64,000 bases of DNA, taken from positions 62,001 to 126,000 of the forward strand of contig CAVZDP010000003.1 of assembly GCA_963774075.1 (NCBI GenBank), written 5' to 3'. Below are positions 24,185 to 32,288 of the stretch, in pieces. A program made the position numbers and the translations under genes. Under the pieces are notes generated by a model. The model did no database searches. It worked only from the letters and a program-made list of their open reading frames with translations, and was not told the origin of the DNA. This stretch comes from JBBQNR01 sp963774075 (GTDB lineage: Bacteria > Actinomycetota > Thermoleophilia > Solirubrobacterales > JBBDJG01). The first letter of the stretch is position 1; the number at the start of each line of letters is the position of its first letter.

Positions 24185-24190
24185 TAGGCT
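24185..24190 (+). promoter_or_regulatory. leaderless -10 box TAGGCT
   Basis: TAGGCT ends 9 nt before the ATG of the metallo-beta-lactamase-fold gene at 24200. Confidence 0.4.
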
Positions 24191-24199
24191 TCCCGGGCC

Positions 24200-24901
24200 A
24201 TGGGCCACTCGGTCGAGATCCTGCTCCCCGCGCAGCGCTACGTGTTCGCGCTCGACAACGGCAACGTCGAGGTCCAGCCGAGCCCGACCTCCGCGGATGG
24301 CTTTCGCGCCTACAAGCGACTCCAGGCGGAGGGGCGGGTAGCCGGCATGATCGCGATGCCGAACTGCTGCCTCGTGCGAGCGGCGGAGAACTACGTCGTC
24401 GACCCGGGGCTAATCATGCAGGGCGCACCGGTGTCGGCCTCGCTTCGCGCCCGCGGGATCGAGCCCCACACCACGACGGTGCTCCTCACCCACGCCCACT
24501 TCGACCACGTCGAGGCGCTGATCGAGTTCGCTCAGCGCGAGACCTACATCCACGAGATCGAGCTCGAGGCGCCCTACACCGCGATCGAGCGGGGCGTGTT
24601 CGACATGGTCCGAGTCGTGAAGCTGAGCGGCGAGGAGGGCGAGATCGAGCCGGGGCTGCGCTGGATCAGGACGCCCGGCCACTGTGAAGGCTTGATCTCG
24701 TTCCTCGTCGACACCGACGACGGCCTGGTCGTGATCGCCTCCGACTGCGTCGGCCCGCTACCCGAGTACTTCGAGCAGATGGACCTGCCCGAGGACTTCG
24801 GCCCCGAGCGCGACGAGCTCCTGCGCCAGTGGCAGCGGATCCGCGAGCTCGACCCGTACATGGTGGTTCCCGGGCACAACCCGCCCGTAATGCTTGGCTG
24901 A
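24200..24901 (+). CDS. metallo-beta-lactamase-fold hydrolase
   Basis: 233 residues. The zinc motif THAHFDHVEALIEF is intact, followed by the metal histidine in RTPGHCEGLISF, the bridging Asp in VIASDCVGPLPEYF and the last histidine in MVVPGHNPPVML. These supply all expected ligands for a binuclear site. Substrate could be a lactone, thioester or phosphodiester; nothing nearby decides. Short gap to the previous gene but with its own -10 box. Followed by a strong hairpin. Confidence 0.85.
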   Translation: MGHSVEILLPAQRYVFALDNGNVEVQPSPTSADGFRAYKRLQAEGRVAGMIAMPNCCLVRAAENYVVDPGLIMQGAPVSASLRARGIEPHTTTVLLTHAHFDHVEALIEFAQRETYIHEIELEAPYTAIERGVFDMVRVVKLSGEEGEIEPGLRWIRTPGHCEGLISFLVDTDDGLVVIASDCVGPLPEYFEQMDLPEDFGPERDELLRQWQRIRELDPYMVVPGHNPPVMLG

Positions 24902-24908
24902 AAGCTGA

Positions 24909-24934
24909 GGGCCCGCCGCTTTCGCGGCGGGCCC
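24909..24934 (+). terminator. strong GC hairpin terminator
   Basis: GGGCCCGCCGC, loop TTTC, exact complement, 8 bp after the stop of the metallo-beta-lactamase-fold gene. No T tract. Confidence 0.65.
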
Positions 24935-25320
24935 CGCTCCCTTGGGGTGAATCGCTCCTCCCCAAGACCCCCCTCTTCGATTCGCGTCCCTTGGTTGGCC
25001 GGTCGGCGTCCGGGCTATCGCCTGTCGCGCCCAGCCTCACCGTGGGACGCCGGCGATCCTAGCCGCACGAGACAGTTGATGCAAGGTCGCTTGCAGAAAT
25101 ATCTAGCCGCCTCGACGGGAAGAAGATCGTCCCCAGGACCGTCTATTTGTCGGTACGGATGCCTCTGGGTCAGCCATCAGCGGACGGGAGCAAGGTTTGC
25201 GGCCGTTTGCAGCGGAAATGAGGTAATCGTGGGCTACAGGAGCCGTTAGACCAGAGAATTTGGGCCGCGGGCCTCGGCGAGGCCCGCAGAGCCTGTTCTC
25301 AACCGCTCCTGCTGGAGGCG

Positions 25321-25368
25321 CCAGGGCCCTGAAAAGAGGGCGCCCGTGCGTAGGCGGGACTACCCTGG
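25321..25368 (+). ncRNA. possible structured RNA or DNA element (three-way junction)
   Basis: CCAGG (25321-25325) pairs with CCTGG (25364-25368) and encloses two hairpins: GCCCT-GAAAAG-AGGGC and CCCG-TGCGTAGG-CGGG. It lies immediately upstream of the FliA-like promoter, so if transcribed it belongs to another message or a free RNA. Purely a pairing observation. Confidence 0.25.
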
Positions 25369-25369
25369 C

Positions 25370-25397
25370 TAAAGGATCGCGCCGATGCCGCCGATAG
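25370..25397 (+). promoter_or_regulatory. FliA/WhiG-type promoter of the degenerate HD-GYP gene
   Basis: TAAA (25370-25373), 16 nt, GCCGATAG (25390-25397). The -10 part matches the sigma-28 consensus in 7 of 8 bases. About 70 nt of leader follow before the TTG start. Confidence 0.5.
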
Positions 25398-25469
25398 GCA
25401 TTGGTAAGTCCCCCCGAGGGAGGTGTTTCGCTCGGGGTTTGACACTGCCGGCACGGAGGCCGACTGCTG

Positions 25470-26708
25470 TTGAAAGGGAGTTCAGGAGGATCGCTTGCCT
25501 TTGGCGCGCTAGCGCTAGCCGCGCTTGCGCCTGCCATGGCGCTCCTGGCGCCGTCCTCTTCATGGAGCCCCGCCGGGCTCGTGCTCGTCCTCTTCGCGAT
25601 CGCGCTCTTCAGCTACTTCGGCGCGGTGGCGGTTCAGGCGTCGGCGCTGCTCGACGCGGGCTTCGTCGCCGCCCTTGTCGCCGTCGCGTTCCTCGGCCCA
25701 CTGCCCGCGGCCTGCATCTGGATCGGCACGGAGGTCGCCGCCGCGGTGATCGAGCGCGTGCGGCTGGGCGCGTGGCTCGCGAACGTCTCTTCATTCGGCT
25801 GGGCCGCCCTCGCGGGCGGGCTGGTGCTCTCCGCGCTCGGAGTCGCGCCGCTCGAGGCCTCCAGCGGGCCGGCCGACTACGCCGCGCTCGCCCTCGCCGG
25901 CCTGGTGATGCTGATCGTCAACTTCGTCGTGACCCGCACGCTCGTCGCCGTCGTGCGCGACGGCGTTGGCTTCTCGACCATCATTCGCACCGAGCTCGTC
26001 GGCCACGCTCCAGCGACCGTTTCGATGGTCGCGGTCGGGACCGTGACGGCGCTCGCGTACGCTCACGTGGGAACGCTCGCGCTCGGACTCTTCGCAGCCG
26101 TCGTGATGGTGCCGCAGCTCCTGCTCCCGGCGCTCCTTCGCCCTCGCTCGGTGGCCGAGCTCGACCACACCGAGGCAGTTTCCATCTACGCGCAGGCGAT
26201 CGGGCGCGCTCTTCGTCTCTCGAGCGCCGAGCGGCTCGTGCTGAGGGACGCGGCCGCCTACATGCGCGATGAGCCACTGCGGCCGCGTAGCGGCGACCTG
26301 AGCGCTTTCGAAGCCGGACACCGCGTCGCGCTCGTGGAGGCCGTGCTCTTCCACGGCGAGCACTGGGACGGCAAGGACGGCACCCCGGGGGCCGTCGGCG
26401 GGGAGATGATCCCGCTCACGAGCCGCGTGCTCGCGGTCGCCGACGCCTGGGCAGGGCTGACCGCCGCCGCCTCGCCGCGCCTCACTCACGCGCAGGCCTT
26501 GAACCAGCTCGAGGCGAGGGCCGGGATGCACTTCGACCCGAAGATCGTGCTCGCGGCCGAGCGGGTCGTCGCACGTCAGCTGAACGGGCTCGCCGACGAG
26601 GCCGCCTACCAGCCGAGCGTCTCGCGTGTGAGCGCGCCGGCGATCGCCCGCAAGCTCGGGGCCCGCATGTGGGAGGGCACTCCCGCCGGGGCTTCGACGG
26701 CTGCTTAG
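25470..26708 (+). CDS. multi-helix membrane protein with a decayed HD-GYP domain
   Basis: 412 residues from TTG at 25470, with CGGAGG 10 nt upstream. Residues about 8-225 form seven or so hydrophobic helices. The C-terminal part follows an HD-GYP domain: SIYAQAIGRALRLSSAE..., then HGEHWDGKDGTPGAVGGEMIPLTSRVLAVADAWAGLT, where a normal domain has H-x-x-x-x-D-G-x-G-Y-P. The catalytic HD pair is absent (position reads RDAAAYMRDEP) and GYP is GTP. It is therefore probably not a phosphodiesterase but could bind a ligand or partner. The FliA-like promoter ties it to the GGDEF/HD-GYP gene at 11.5 kb. Confidence 0.75.
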   Translation: MKGSSGGSLAFGALALAALAPAMALLAPSSSWSPAGLVLVLFAIALFSYFGAVAVQASALLDAGFVAALVAVAFLGPLPAACIWIGTEVAAAVIERVRLGAWLANVSSFGWAALAGGLVLSALGVAPLEASSGPADYAALALAGLVMLIVNFVVTRTLVAVVRDGVGFSTIIRTELVGHAPATVSMVAVGTVTALAYAHVGTLALGLFAAVVMVPQLLLPALLRPRSVAELDHTEAVSIYAQAIGRALRLSSAERLVLRDAAAYMRDEPLRPRSGDLSAFEAGHRVALVEAVLFHGEHWDGKDGTPGAVGGEMIPLTSRVLAVADAWAGLTAAASPRLTHAQALNQLEARAGMHFDPKIVLAAERVVARQLNGLADEAAYQPSVSRVSAPAIARKLGARMWEGTPAGASTAA

Positions 26709-26777
26709 ACTCAGCGCCCGCGACCGGCTAGCGCTTCAACTGCGTAGCCGCCGCGGGCGACCTATGCCCAAGAGCCC

Positions 26778-27383
26778 TCAAGGCTGGCGCTCGTAGCGTC
26801 CTGTCAGCACGCCGCGCGCGATCGCCAACCGCTCGATCGCCTTCAACACCGCCTCGGGCTTCGCGGCGGCCGGCAAGCCGGTCCGACCACGAAGCGCGTA
26901 GAGGGCGAATTCGTAGTCGTGCGGATCGTCGTCATCCGGCGGGCAGGGGCCGGAGTAGATCACCTTGCCGAAGCTGTTCTCGCCCTGCTTGGACTTGAAG
27001 GGGTCCTGGCCCTCGCCGAGCGCATTGATCCGGGGCGAGAAGTCGTATGCGCTCCAGTGCAGCGACGAGTCGCCCGAGGCATCGGGATCATTGACCACGA
27101 GCGCCAGCGACTTCGTCCCCTTCGGGATCTTGTCGAAGGCGAGCGGAGGCGAGAAGTCGAGGCCGTCGCAGGTATAGAGGTCGGGGATGGGGCCTCCAGG
27201 CCGGATGTTCTCGCTCGTGACCTCGATCTGGTCGGGCGCGGCCGGGAGCGGGGGCGCCGAGTCCCCCTCGTCGTCGCCGCCACAGGCGGGGATTGCTGCG
27301 GCCGCTGCAATGGCCAGGGCGAGCACGACAACCACTCTCGTTCTGATTCCCACCCGGGAATCGGCCGCCGCCCGCCTCCGCAT
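26778..27383 (-). CDS. YbhB/YbcL-family (PEBP-like) lipoprotein
   Basis: 201 residues. Signal with lipobox (AIPACGG), so anchored outside by a lipidated Cys near residue 34. The PEBP domain carries IPDLYTCDGLDFSPPLAF, LALVVNDPDASGDSSLHWSAYDF and the second ligand block YSGPCPPDDDDPHDYEFALYAL, all typical of bacterial Raf-kinase-inhibitor-like proteins that bind anionic ligands. Start ATG at 27383 follows TAGGAT (27395-27390) by 6 nt, so likely a leaderless mRNA. Physiological role unknown in bacteria. Confidence 0.9.
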   Translation of the reverse strand: MRRRAAADSRVGIRTRVVVVLALAIAAAAAIPACGGDDEGDSAPPLPAAPDQIEVTSENIRPGGPIPDLYTCDGLDFSPPLAFDKIPKGTKSLALVVNDPDASGDSSLHWSAYDFSPRINALGEGQDPFKSKQGENSFGKVIYSGPCPPDDDDPHDYEFALYALRGRTGLPAAAKPEAVLKAIERLAIARGVLTGRYERQP

Positions 27384-27486
27384 TGCGCGATCCTACTTGC
27401 ACGCCGGTCCGAACCGGCGAGCCGGCCGAGGCGATGCGCTAGCTTGAATCGCGACCCCACGGAACGGGCAGGGGTATCTGTTCCGC

Positions 27487-29869
27487 ATGTCTTTCCCCAG
27501 AGTCAGAGCGCTTCACGCTGCGCCTGGCGCACCCGCGCTATTGCTCCTGCTCGCCTTCGCGCTGCTGCTTGGCCTCGCGCTGCTGGTCGCTGCTCGCACC
27601 CGCGGCCCATGCTCGCCTTGCCGTGGTCGCGAGCGGCAAGGCGCGCGTGTCGGTCGTCGACCTCTCGCGAAAGCAGGTCGTCGCGCGGCCGCACGTCGGG
27701 CTTCGCACGCGCGGCGTCGCGCTCAGCCGCGACGGCATGCACGCCGTGGTCGTGAGCGGCAAGGGGGCGGCCGGGCGGCTCGCCGTGATCGACCTTCAGT
27801 CGCGCGTCACCGTCTCACGCATCACTCTGCCGGCGGGCGCGACCGGCGTCGCGCTCTCACCCGACCAGGCGCGCGCCTACGTGACGGCGGGCGGCGCGCA
27901 GGGGCGGCTCTTCGTCGTGAACCTCGTAACTCAGGGTGCGCTGCCGCCGGCACAGCCGACCCTCGCCGCCGAGATCGCGCTGCCCTCGCGCCCCGGCGCG
28001 ATCGCCATCTCGCCCGACGGCGCGCGCGCCTATGTCGCCCACGGTAGACGCGGCCTCGCGATCGTCGACCTCGTACAGGCGCGAGTCGTGAAGAAGCTGC
28101 GAGTCGGCCGCGAGCCGATCGACGTCGCGATCTCCCCCACCGGCGCGCGCGCCTTCGTCGTCAACGCGCGCAGCGAGTCGGTGTCGGTCGTCGACGCGGC
28201 GGCGCTGCGGGTCGCGCGCACGATCAAGCTGCGCCGGCCGGTGGCGTCGATAGAGCTCTCGCGCGCCGGCTCGCGCGCCATCGTCGGCGCCGGGCCGGGG
28301 TCGCGCAAGGCGATCGTGCTCGACACCGTTCGCCTGCGCCAGGTGAAGCGGATCTCAGCGGGCAAGGGGCCGGGTTTCGTGTCTCTCTCCCCCACCGACG
28401 CGCGCATCTACTTCGCCAACCGGGGCAGCGGCACGATCAGCTTCGCCAGTGGCTATGGCCTGCGCCGCCTGCCGGGGGCGATCAGGATCGGCCGGCGCAT
28501 CGTGGCGATGGCGGTCCAGCCCGGCTACTCGCTCCTGATCGGCACGCCGGGCCCCGACGTCCTGAAGGGCGACCGCGGCGCCGACCTCATCCGCGGCCTG
28601 GCAGGGGACGACTCGCTGAACGGGTTTCGCGGCGACGACGCGATCGAGGCGGCCGAGGGCAACGATGTCGCCTCGGGCGGGATCGGCAACGACCAGGTCG
28701 ACGGCGGACCCGGCGACGACAAGGTGTTCGGGAGCTTCGGCCGCGACCGGCTCTTCGGCGGCGACGGCAACGACTACCTCGGCGGCGGCAACTCCAACGA
28801 CGTCGTCGACGGCGGTCCCGGCAACGACTCGATCGACCCCGGCGACGCCGACGACCGCGCGATCGGTGGCGACGGTGACGACCGCATCGTGGAGAGTGGC
28901 CTCGGCCACGACATCCTCGAGGGCGGCCCGGGCAACGACCACATCGACGGCGGGCGCGCGGGCGACAAGATCGGCGGCGGTGACGGCGACGACACGCTCG
29001 TGGGCGGCGGCGGCGCCGAGCGGATGGACGCCGGCGAGGGCAACGACTCGCTCCAGGGCGGGCGTGCGGGCGACCGCCTGCTCGGCCGCGAGGGCAACGA
29101 CCTGCTCCAGGGCCAGAAGCACCGCGACCGCATCTTCGGCTCGATCGGCGACGACACGCTCGAGGGCGGCTCGGGCGACGACTATCTGAGCGGCGGAGAC
29201 GGGGCCGACACGATCAAGGGCGGCACGGGTCAGGACGAGATCGAGGCCGGGCGCGGCGACGACCTGGTGAACGTCGCCGACGGCAACTCCGACGCCGTCG
29301 ACTGCGCCTCCGGCGTCGACACCGTCTACGTGGAGGAGGACGCGCCCAACCGCGACGACCTGAACGACTGCGAGAAGGTCGTGAAGCTGCCGCCGGAGCT
29401 GACCGACCCGAACGAGACCGAGGAGTCGGTGATCATCGGCGGCGACGGCAACGACGTCCTGAACGGCACGCCCGGTCCGGACCTGATGCTCGGCGGGCTC
29501 GGCAACGACTCGCTGTTCGGCTTCGACGGCAACGACCACCTCGAGGGCGACCCCGGCAACGACACGCTCGACGGCGGCAACGGCGACGACCGGCTGCAGG
29601 GGCGAAAGGGCTCCGACCACCTGCTGGGAGGCCCGGGCAACGACCACCTCGAGGGCAACTTCGAGGCCGACGTGCTCGACGGCGGCGACGGCAACGACTA
29701 CCTGGAGGACAACCTCGCCTCGAACACGTTCCTCGGCGGCAACGGCGACGACTACGTGCAGGCCGCGAACAACGGCGTCCGCGACGTGATCGACTGCGGG
29801 CCGGGCAACGACCGCGCCGACGTGGACCCCTCCGACAGCGTCGTCGGCTGCGAGGACGTGCGGCGCTAG
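27487..29869 (+). CDS. secreted YVTN-type propeller plus RTX calcium-repeat protein (frame break in signal peptide)
   Basis: Expected product about 793 residues. The signal peptide (ALLLLLAFALLLGLALLV) is readable from ATG 27487, and the continuation LLAPAAHARLAVVASGK is one frame over, so a one-base surplus lies near 27590; without it the export signal ends cleanly in AHA. Residues about 40-330 are beta-propeller repeats of the YVTN/surface-layer type (GVALSPDQARAYVT, AIAISPDGARAYVA, DVAISPTGARAFVV). The rest consists of about 25 RTX nonapeptides of type GGxGxDxLx (GGDGNDYLGGG, GGPGNDHIDGG). A second Asp/Cys-containing spacer near residue 600 divides two RTX blocks. Ca-dependent folding outside the cell is expected. 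No type I secretion genes nearby. Confidence 0.8.
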
Positions 29870-29908
29870 CTCGCCGCTGGCCCCGCCTCGCCTCCCTGGC
29901 CGAGAAAA

Positions 29909-29934
29909 GCGACCGGCGTGGAGGCGCCGGCCGC
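29909..29934 (-). terminator. intrinsic terminator of the epoxide-hydrolase-like gene
   Basis: 10-bp stem with one mismatch around TGGAGG; on the minus strand it is followed by TTTTCT. It sits between two convergent stops and may serve both. Confidence 0.65.
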
Positions 29935-29943
29935 TTCGCCTTC

Positions 29944-30819
29944 CTACGCTACCCCGAAGAACTCGAGCGCGCGCTGGTTCACGAGCTCCGGGCGGTCCTC
30001 GCCGATGAAGTGGCCGGCGTCGGGGACCTTCTCGAGCTCGAAGTCGTCGACGTAGGGCTCGTAGCCGCGCAGGAACGCCGGCGAGATGGCGAAGTCCTCG
30101 ACGCCGAACAGGAGCTTCGAAGGCGTGGTGAGGCGGCCGCGCACGTAGCGGCGCATCCCGAGCGCGGGGAACTCGCGCAGCAGGAACGTGCGGTAGAGCT
30201 GCTGGCTCGCGCGGGCGCGAGCGGGCTCGCGGATCACGTCCGTGTAGACGTCCAGCAGCTCGTCGGTCCAGACCTCCTTCCGGCTGCTGGTCTCACGCAG
30301 GATGTAGCGCAGGAAGCTCGAGTGGTTGCGGATGATCCAGGCGCCGAAGGGGCTCGCGATCATCGCCATGTACCAGAAGCGCCAGCTCGCGGCGATCGTG
30401 CGTAGGTCGGTCTTGCCCCACGGCAGGGGGATGTTGAGCGCCAGGAAACGCTCGACGCGCTGCGGATGCTCGACGCAGATGAGGAAGCCGCACCAGCCCC
30501 CCCAGTCGTGGCCCATGAGCCTGATGCGGTCGAGCCCGAGCACGTCGAGAAGCCGCACGACGTCGGCGGCGAGCGTCCTCTTGTCGTAGCCGCGAGGCGG
30601 CGCGTCGGTCCAGCCGTGCCCGCGCAGGTCCGGGCAGATGACGCGGAAGTGCTGCGCCAGGACCGGGATCTGGTGGCGCCACTGGTACCAGTGCTGCGGC
30701 CAGCCATGGAGCATGACCAGCGGCTCGCCGGCGCCCGCCTCCGCGTAATGCATGCGAAGCCCGCCGACGTCGGCGAAGTGGTGAGAGACGCCCTCGACGT
30801 GGGGAAACGGCCGGGTCAT
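29944..30819 (-). CDS. alpha/beta hydrolase, epoxide hydrolase-like
   Basis: 291 residues. HGWPQHWYQWRH supplies the HGxP oxyanion motif, the nucleophile elbow is MGHDWGGWCGF with Asp in place of Ser, and the late histidine is in VPDAGHFIGEDRP. Asp nucleophile plus HGWP define the epoxide hydrolase/haloalkane dehalogenase branch; the cap-domain region (WYMAMIASPFGAWIIRNH) is longer and favours epoxide hydrolase. Cytosolic detoxification or catabolism is likely. Shares a palindromic -10 with the divergent methyltransferase. Confidence 0.85.
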   Translation of the reverse strand: MTRPFPHVEGVSHHFADVGGLRMHYAEAGAGEPLVMLHGWPQHWYQWRHQIPVLAQHFRVICPDLRGHGWTDAPPRGYDKRTLAADVVRLLDVLGLDRIRLMGHDWGGWCGFLICVEHPQRVERFLALNIPLPWGKTDLRTIAASWRFWYMAMIASPFGAWIIRNHSSFLRYILRETSSRKEVWTDELLDVYTDVIREPARARASQQLYRTFLLREFPALGMRRYVRGRLTTPSKLLFGVEDFAISPAFLRGYEPYVDDFELEKVPDAGHFIGEDRPELVNQRALEFFGVA

Positions 30820-30828
30820 CGGGGGGTG

Positions 30829-30840
30829 AGCCTATAGGCT
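30829..30840. promoter_or_regulatory. palindrome AGCCTATAGGCT acting as -10 on both strands
   Basis: Perfect 12-bp palindrome. It gives TAGGCT 8 nt before the plus-strand ATG (30849) and TAGGCT 9 nt before the minus-strand ATG (30819). Both genes lack ribosome sites, so both messages are probably leaderless and arise from one symmetric element. Confidence 0.55.
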
Positions 30841-30848
30841 GCCGCGCG

Positions 30849-31508
30849 ATGCCCATCCTCAGTGACGAGGTCGCGCGTTACCTCACCGAGCTGCGTCCCG
30901 AGCGCTCACCGGTGATGGCGGAGATGGAGGAGCTCGCGGCCAAGGAGCACGTGCCGATCGTGCACTGGGAGACCGGCCGCTTCCTCGCGGCACTCGTGCG
31001 CGCGCTCGACCCGGCGCTCGTGCTGGAGGTCGGCACGGCGATCGGCTACTCGACGCTGCACATGGCGGAGCAGCTAGGGGGCGGGCGGATCGTGACGATC
31101 GAGCGCGATCCGGTGCGCCTCGAGCAGTCGAGCGACCTGCTGAAGCGGGCCGGCGTCGCCGACGAGGTGGAGATCATCGCGGGCGACGCGCTCGAGGTGA
31201 TCGAGGGCCTCGAGGGCCCGTTCGACCTGCTGTTCATCGACGCCACGAAGGGCGAGTACGCGCGCTATCTGGAGCTGGCCGAGCCCAAGGCGACCGAGCA
31301 CGCCGCGCTCGTCATAGACAACGTGCTGATGAGCGGCTCGGTGGCGTTTCCCGACGACGTCGAGGTGCCCGACGACTTCGGCTCCTTCTGGGGCGCGGAC
31401 CAGCGCCGCGGCGCCCGCGCGCTCAACGCGGACCTGATCGACTCCGACCGCTGGCTGGGAGCCGTGCTTCCGATCGGCGACGGCGTGTTCTTCGGCGCGC
31501 GGCTGTAG
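30849..31508 (+). CDS. SAM-dependent O-methyltransferase (class I, COMT-like)
   Basis: 219 residues. The block VLEVGTAIGYSTLHMAEQL is motif I, followed by IVTIERDPVRLEQS (ribose-binding acid), GDALEVIEGLEGPFDLLFIDATKGEYARYLEL (metal-binding Asp), VIDNVLMSGSVAFP and a C-terminal strand. This is the small metal-dependent family containing caffeoyl-CoA and catechol O-methyltransferases. Acceptor unknown. Not linked to a biosynthetic cluster. Confidence 0.88.
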   Translation: MPILSDEVARYLTELRPERSPVMAEMEELAAKEHVPIVHWETGRFLAALVRALDPALVLEVGTAIGYSTLHMAEQLGGGRIVTIERDPVRLEQSSDLLKRAGVADEVEIIAGDALEVIEGLEGPFDLLFIDATKGEYARYLELAEPKATEHAALVIDNVLMSGSVAFPDDVEVPDDFGSFWGADQRRGARALNADLIDSDRWLGAVLPIGDGVFFGARL

Positions 31509-31540
31509 CGCTGCCAGAGGACGCTGAGCTTGTCGCCGCG

Positions 31541-32189
31541 CTAGACCAGCGCGAGCGATGCGCCGGCCATCAGCGGCGTCATCGGCTCTTCGAGCCCAGC
31601 CGCAACCCGCGGCCTGGCACCGTCGCTCAGGTCGAGCGCACCTCTGCGAACGAGCGCCGCGAGCCGGCGCGCGAAGAGTGGGTCGAGCTGGCTGTCGGCG
31701 CTTTCCTCCAGCACCGCGACCGCCTCTTCAGTGCTCGCCGCACTTCTATAGGGACGCGGAGAGGTCATCGCCTCGAGCGTGTCCGCTGCGTGCAGCAGCC
31801 GGCTCTCGGTCGGGATCTCGTCTCCCGCGATCCCGTCCGGGTAGCCGAGCCCGTCGAAGCGTTCGTGCAGGTGGCGGATCCATCCGCACATGTCGCCGAG
31901 CCCCGCTCCCGCGACCATCATGGCTCCGATCTCGGAGTGGCTTCGCATCACGGCCCACTCCTCGCGTGTGAGCAGAGTCGGCTTGTGCAGGATCGCGTCG
32001 GGCACGGCGACCTTGCCCACGTCGTGCAGGAGCCCCGCCACGCAGATGGCGCTGACGCGGCCCTTTCGCATGCCGAGGTCGCGCGCAAGGGCGACCGCGA
32101 AGCGAGCCGTGCGCTGCGAGTGGCGGTAGGTGGCTGGGTCCCTGGACCTGGAGGGAATGGAGCAGCTCGTTCATCTGCATCGCACTCAT
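31541..32189 (-). CDS. HD-GYP domain phosphodiesterase-like protein, interrupted by a frame break
   Basis: Expected 215 residues. Start ATG at 32189 (MSAMQMNELLHSLQ); the following HD-GYP sequence (DPATYRHSQRTARFAVALA, then LLHDVGKVAVPD and HERFDGLGYPDG) is in another frame, and removing one G of GGG near 32145 joins them. With that correction all catalytic motifs (HD, GYP) are intact, so it would hydrolyse cyclic-di-GMP. It lacks any sensor domain. Either a recent pseudogene or a sequence error; other homopolymer breaks nearby favour the latter. Confidence 0.75.
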
Positions 32190-32288
32190 GGCCCGCCTAT
32201 CTTTCGGGACAGTGGCCCCCTTCCCTTCCACCTTCACCACTGCTTCACCACTTCGTTCAGCCGCGAACTCGGCCGGCCGCCGGTCCGC

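Larger units (their letters stand above)
24902..25469. other. 568-bp gene-free region with hairpins and a FliA-type promoter
   Basis: Holds the terminator at 24909-24934, a hairpin GCGGGCCTC-GGC-GAGGCCCGC at 25267-25287, a possible three-way junction at 25321-25368, the FliA-like promoter at 25370-25397, and a CCCCGAG/CTCGGGG stem (25411-25437) in the leader of the next gene. No convincing reading frame on either strand. No match to a riboswitch class I know. Confidence 0.55.

Noticed and set aside
25321..25440. Cyclic-di-GMP riboswitch before the degenerate HD-GYP gene
   Set aside because: The conserved GEMM core sequences are absent and the three-way junction lies upstream of the likely promoter; kept only as an unassigned structure.
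28355..29647. Long Val/Ala-rich minus-strand frame opposite the RTX repeats
   Set aside because: It is the periodic antisense reading of the GGxGxDxL repeats; composition mirrors the repeat and no start or ribosome site supports it.
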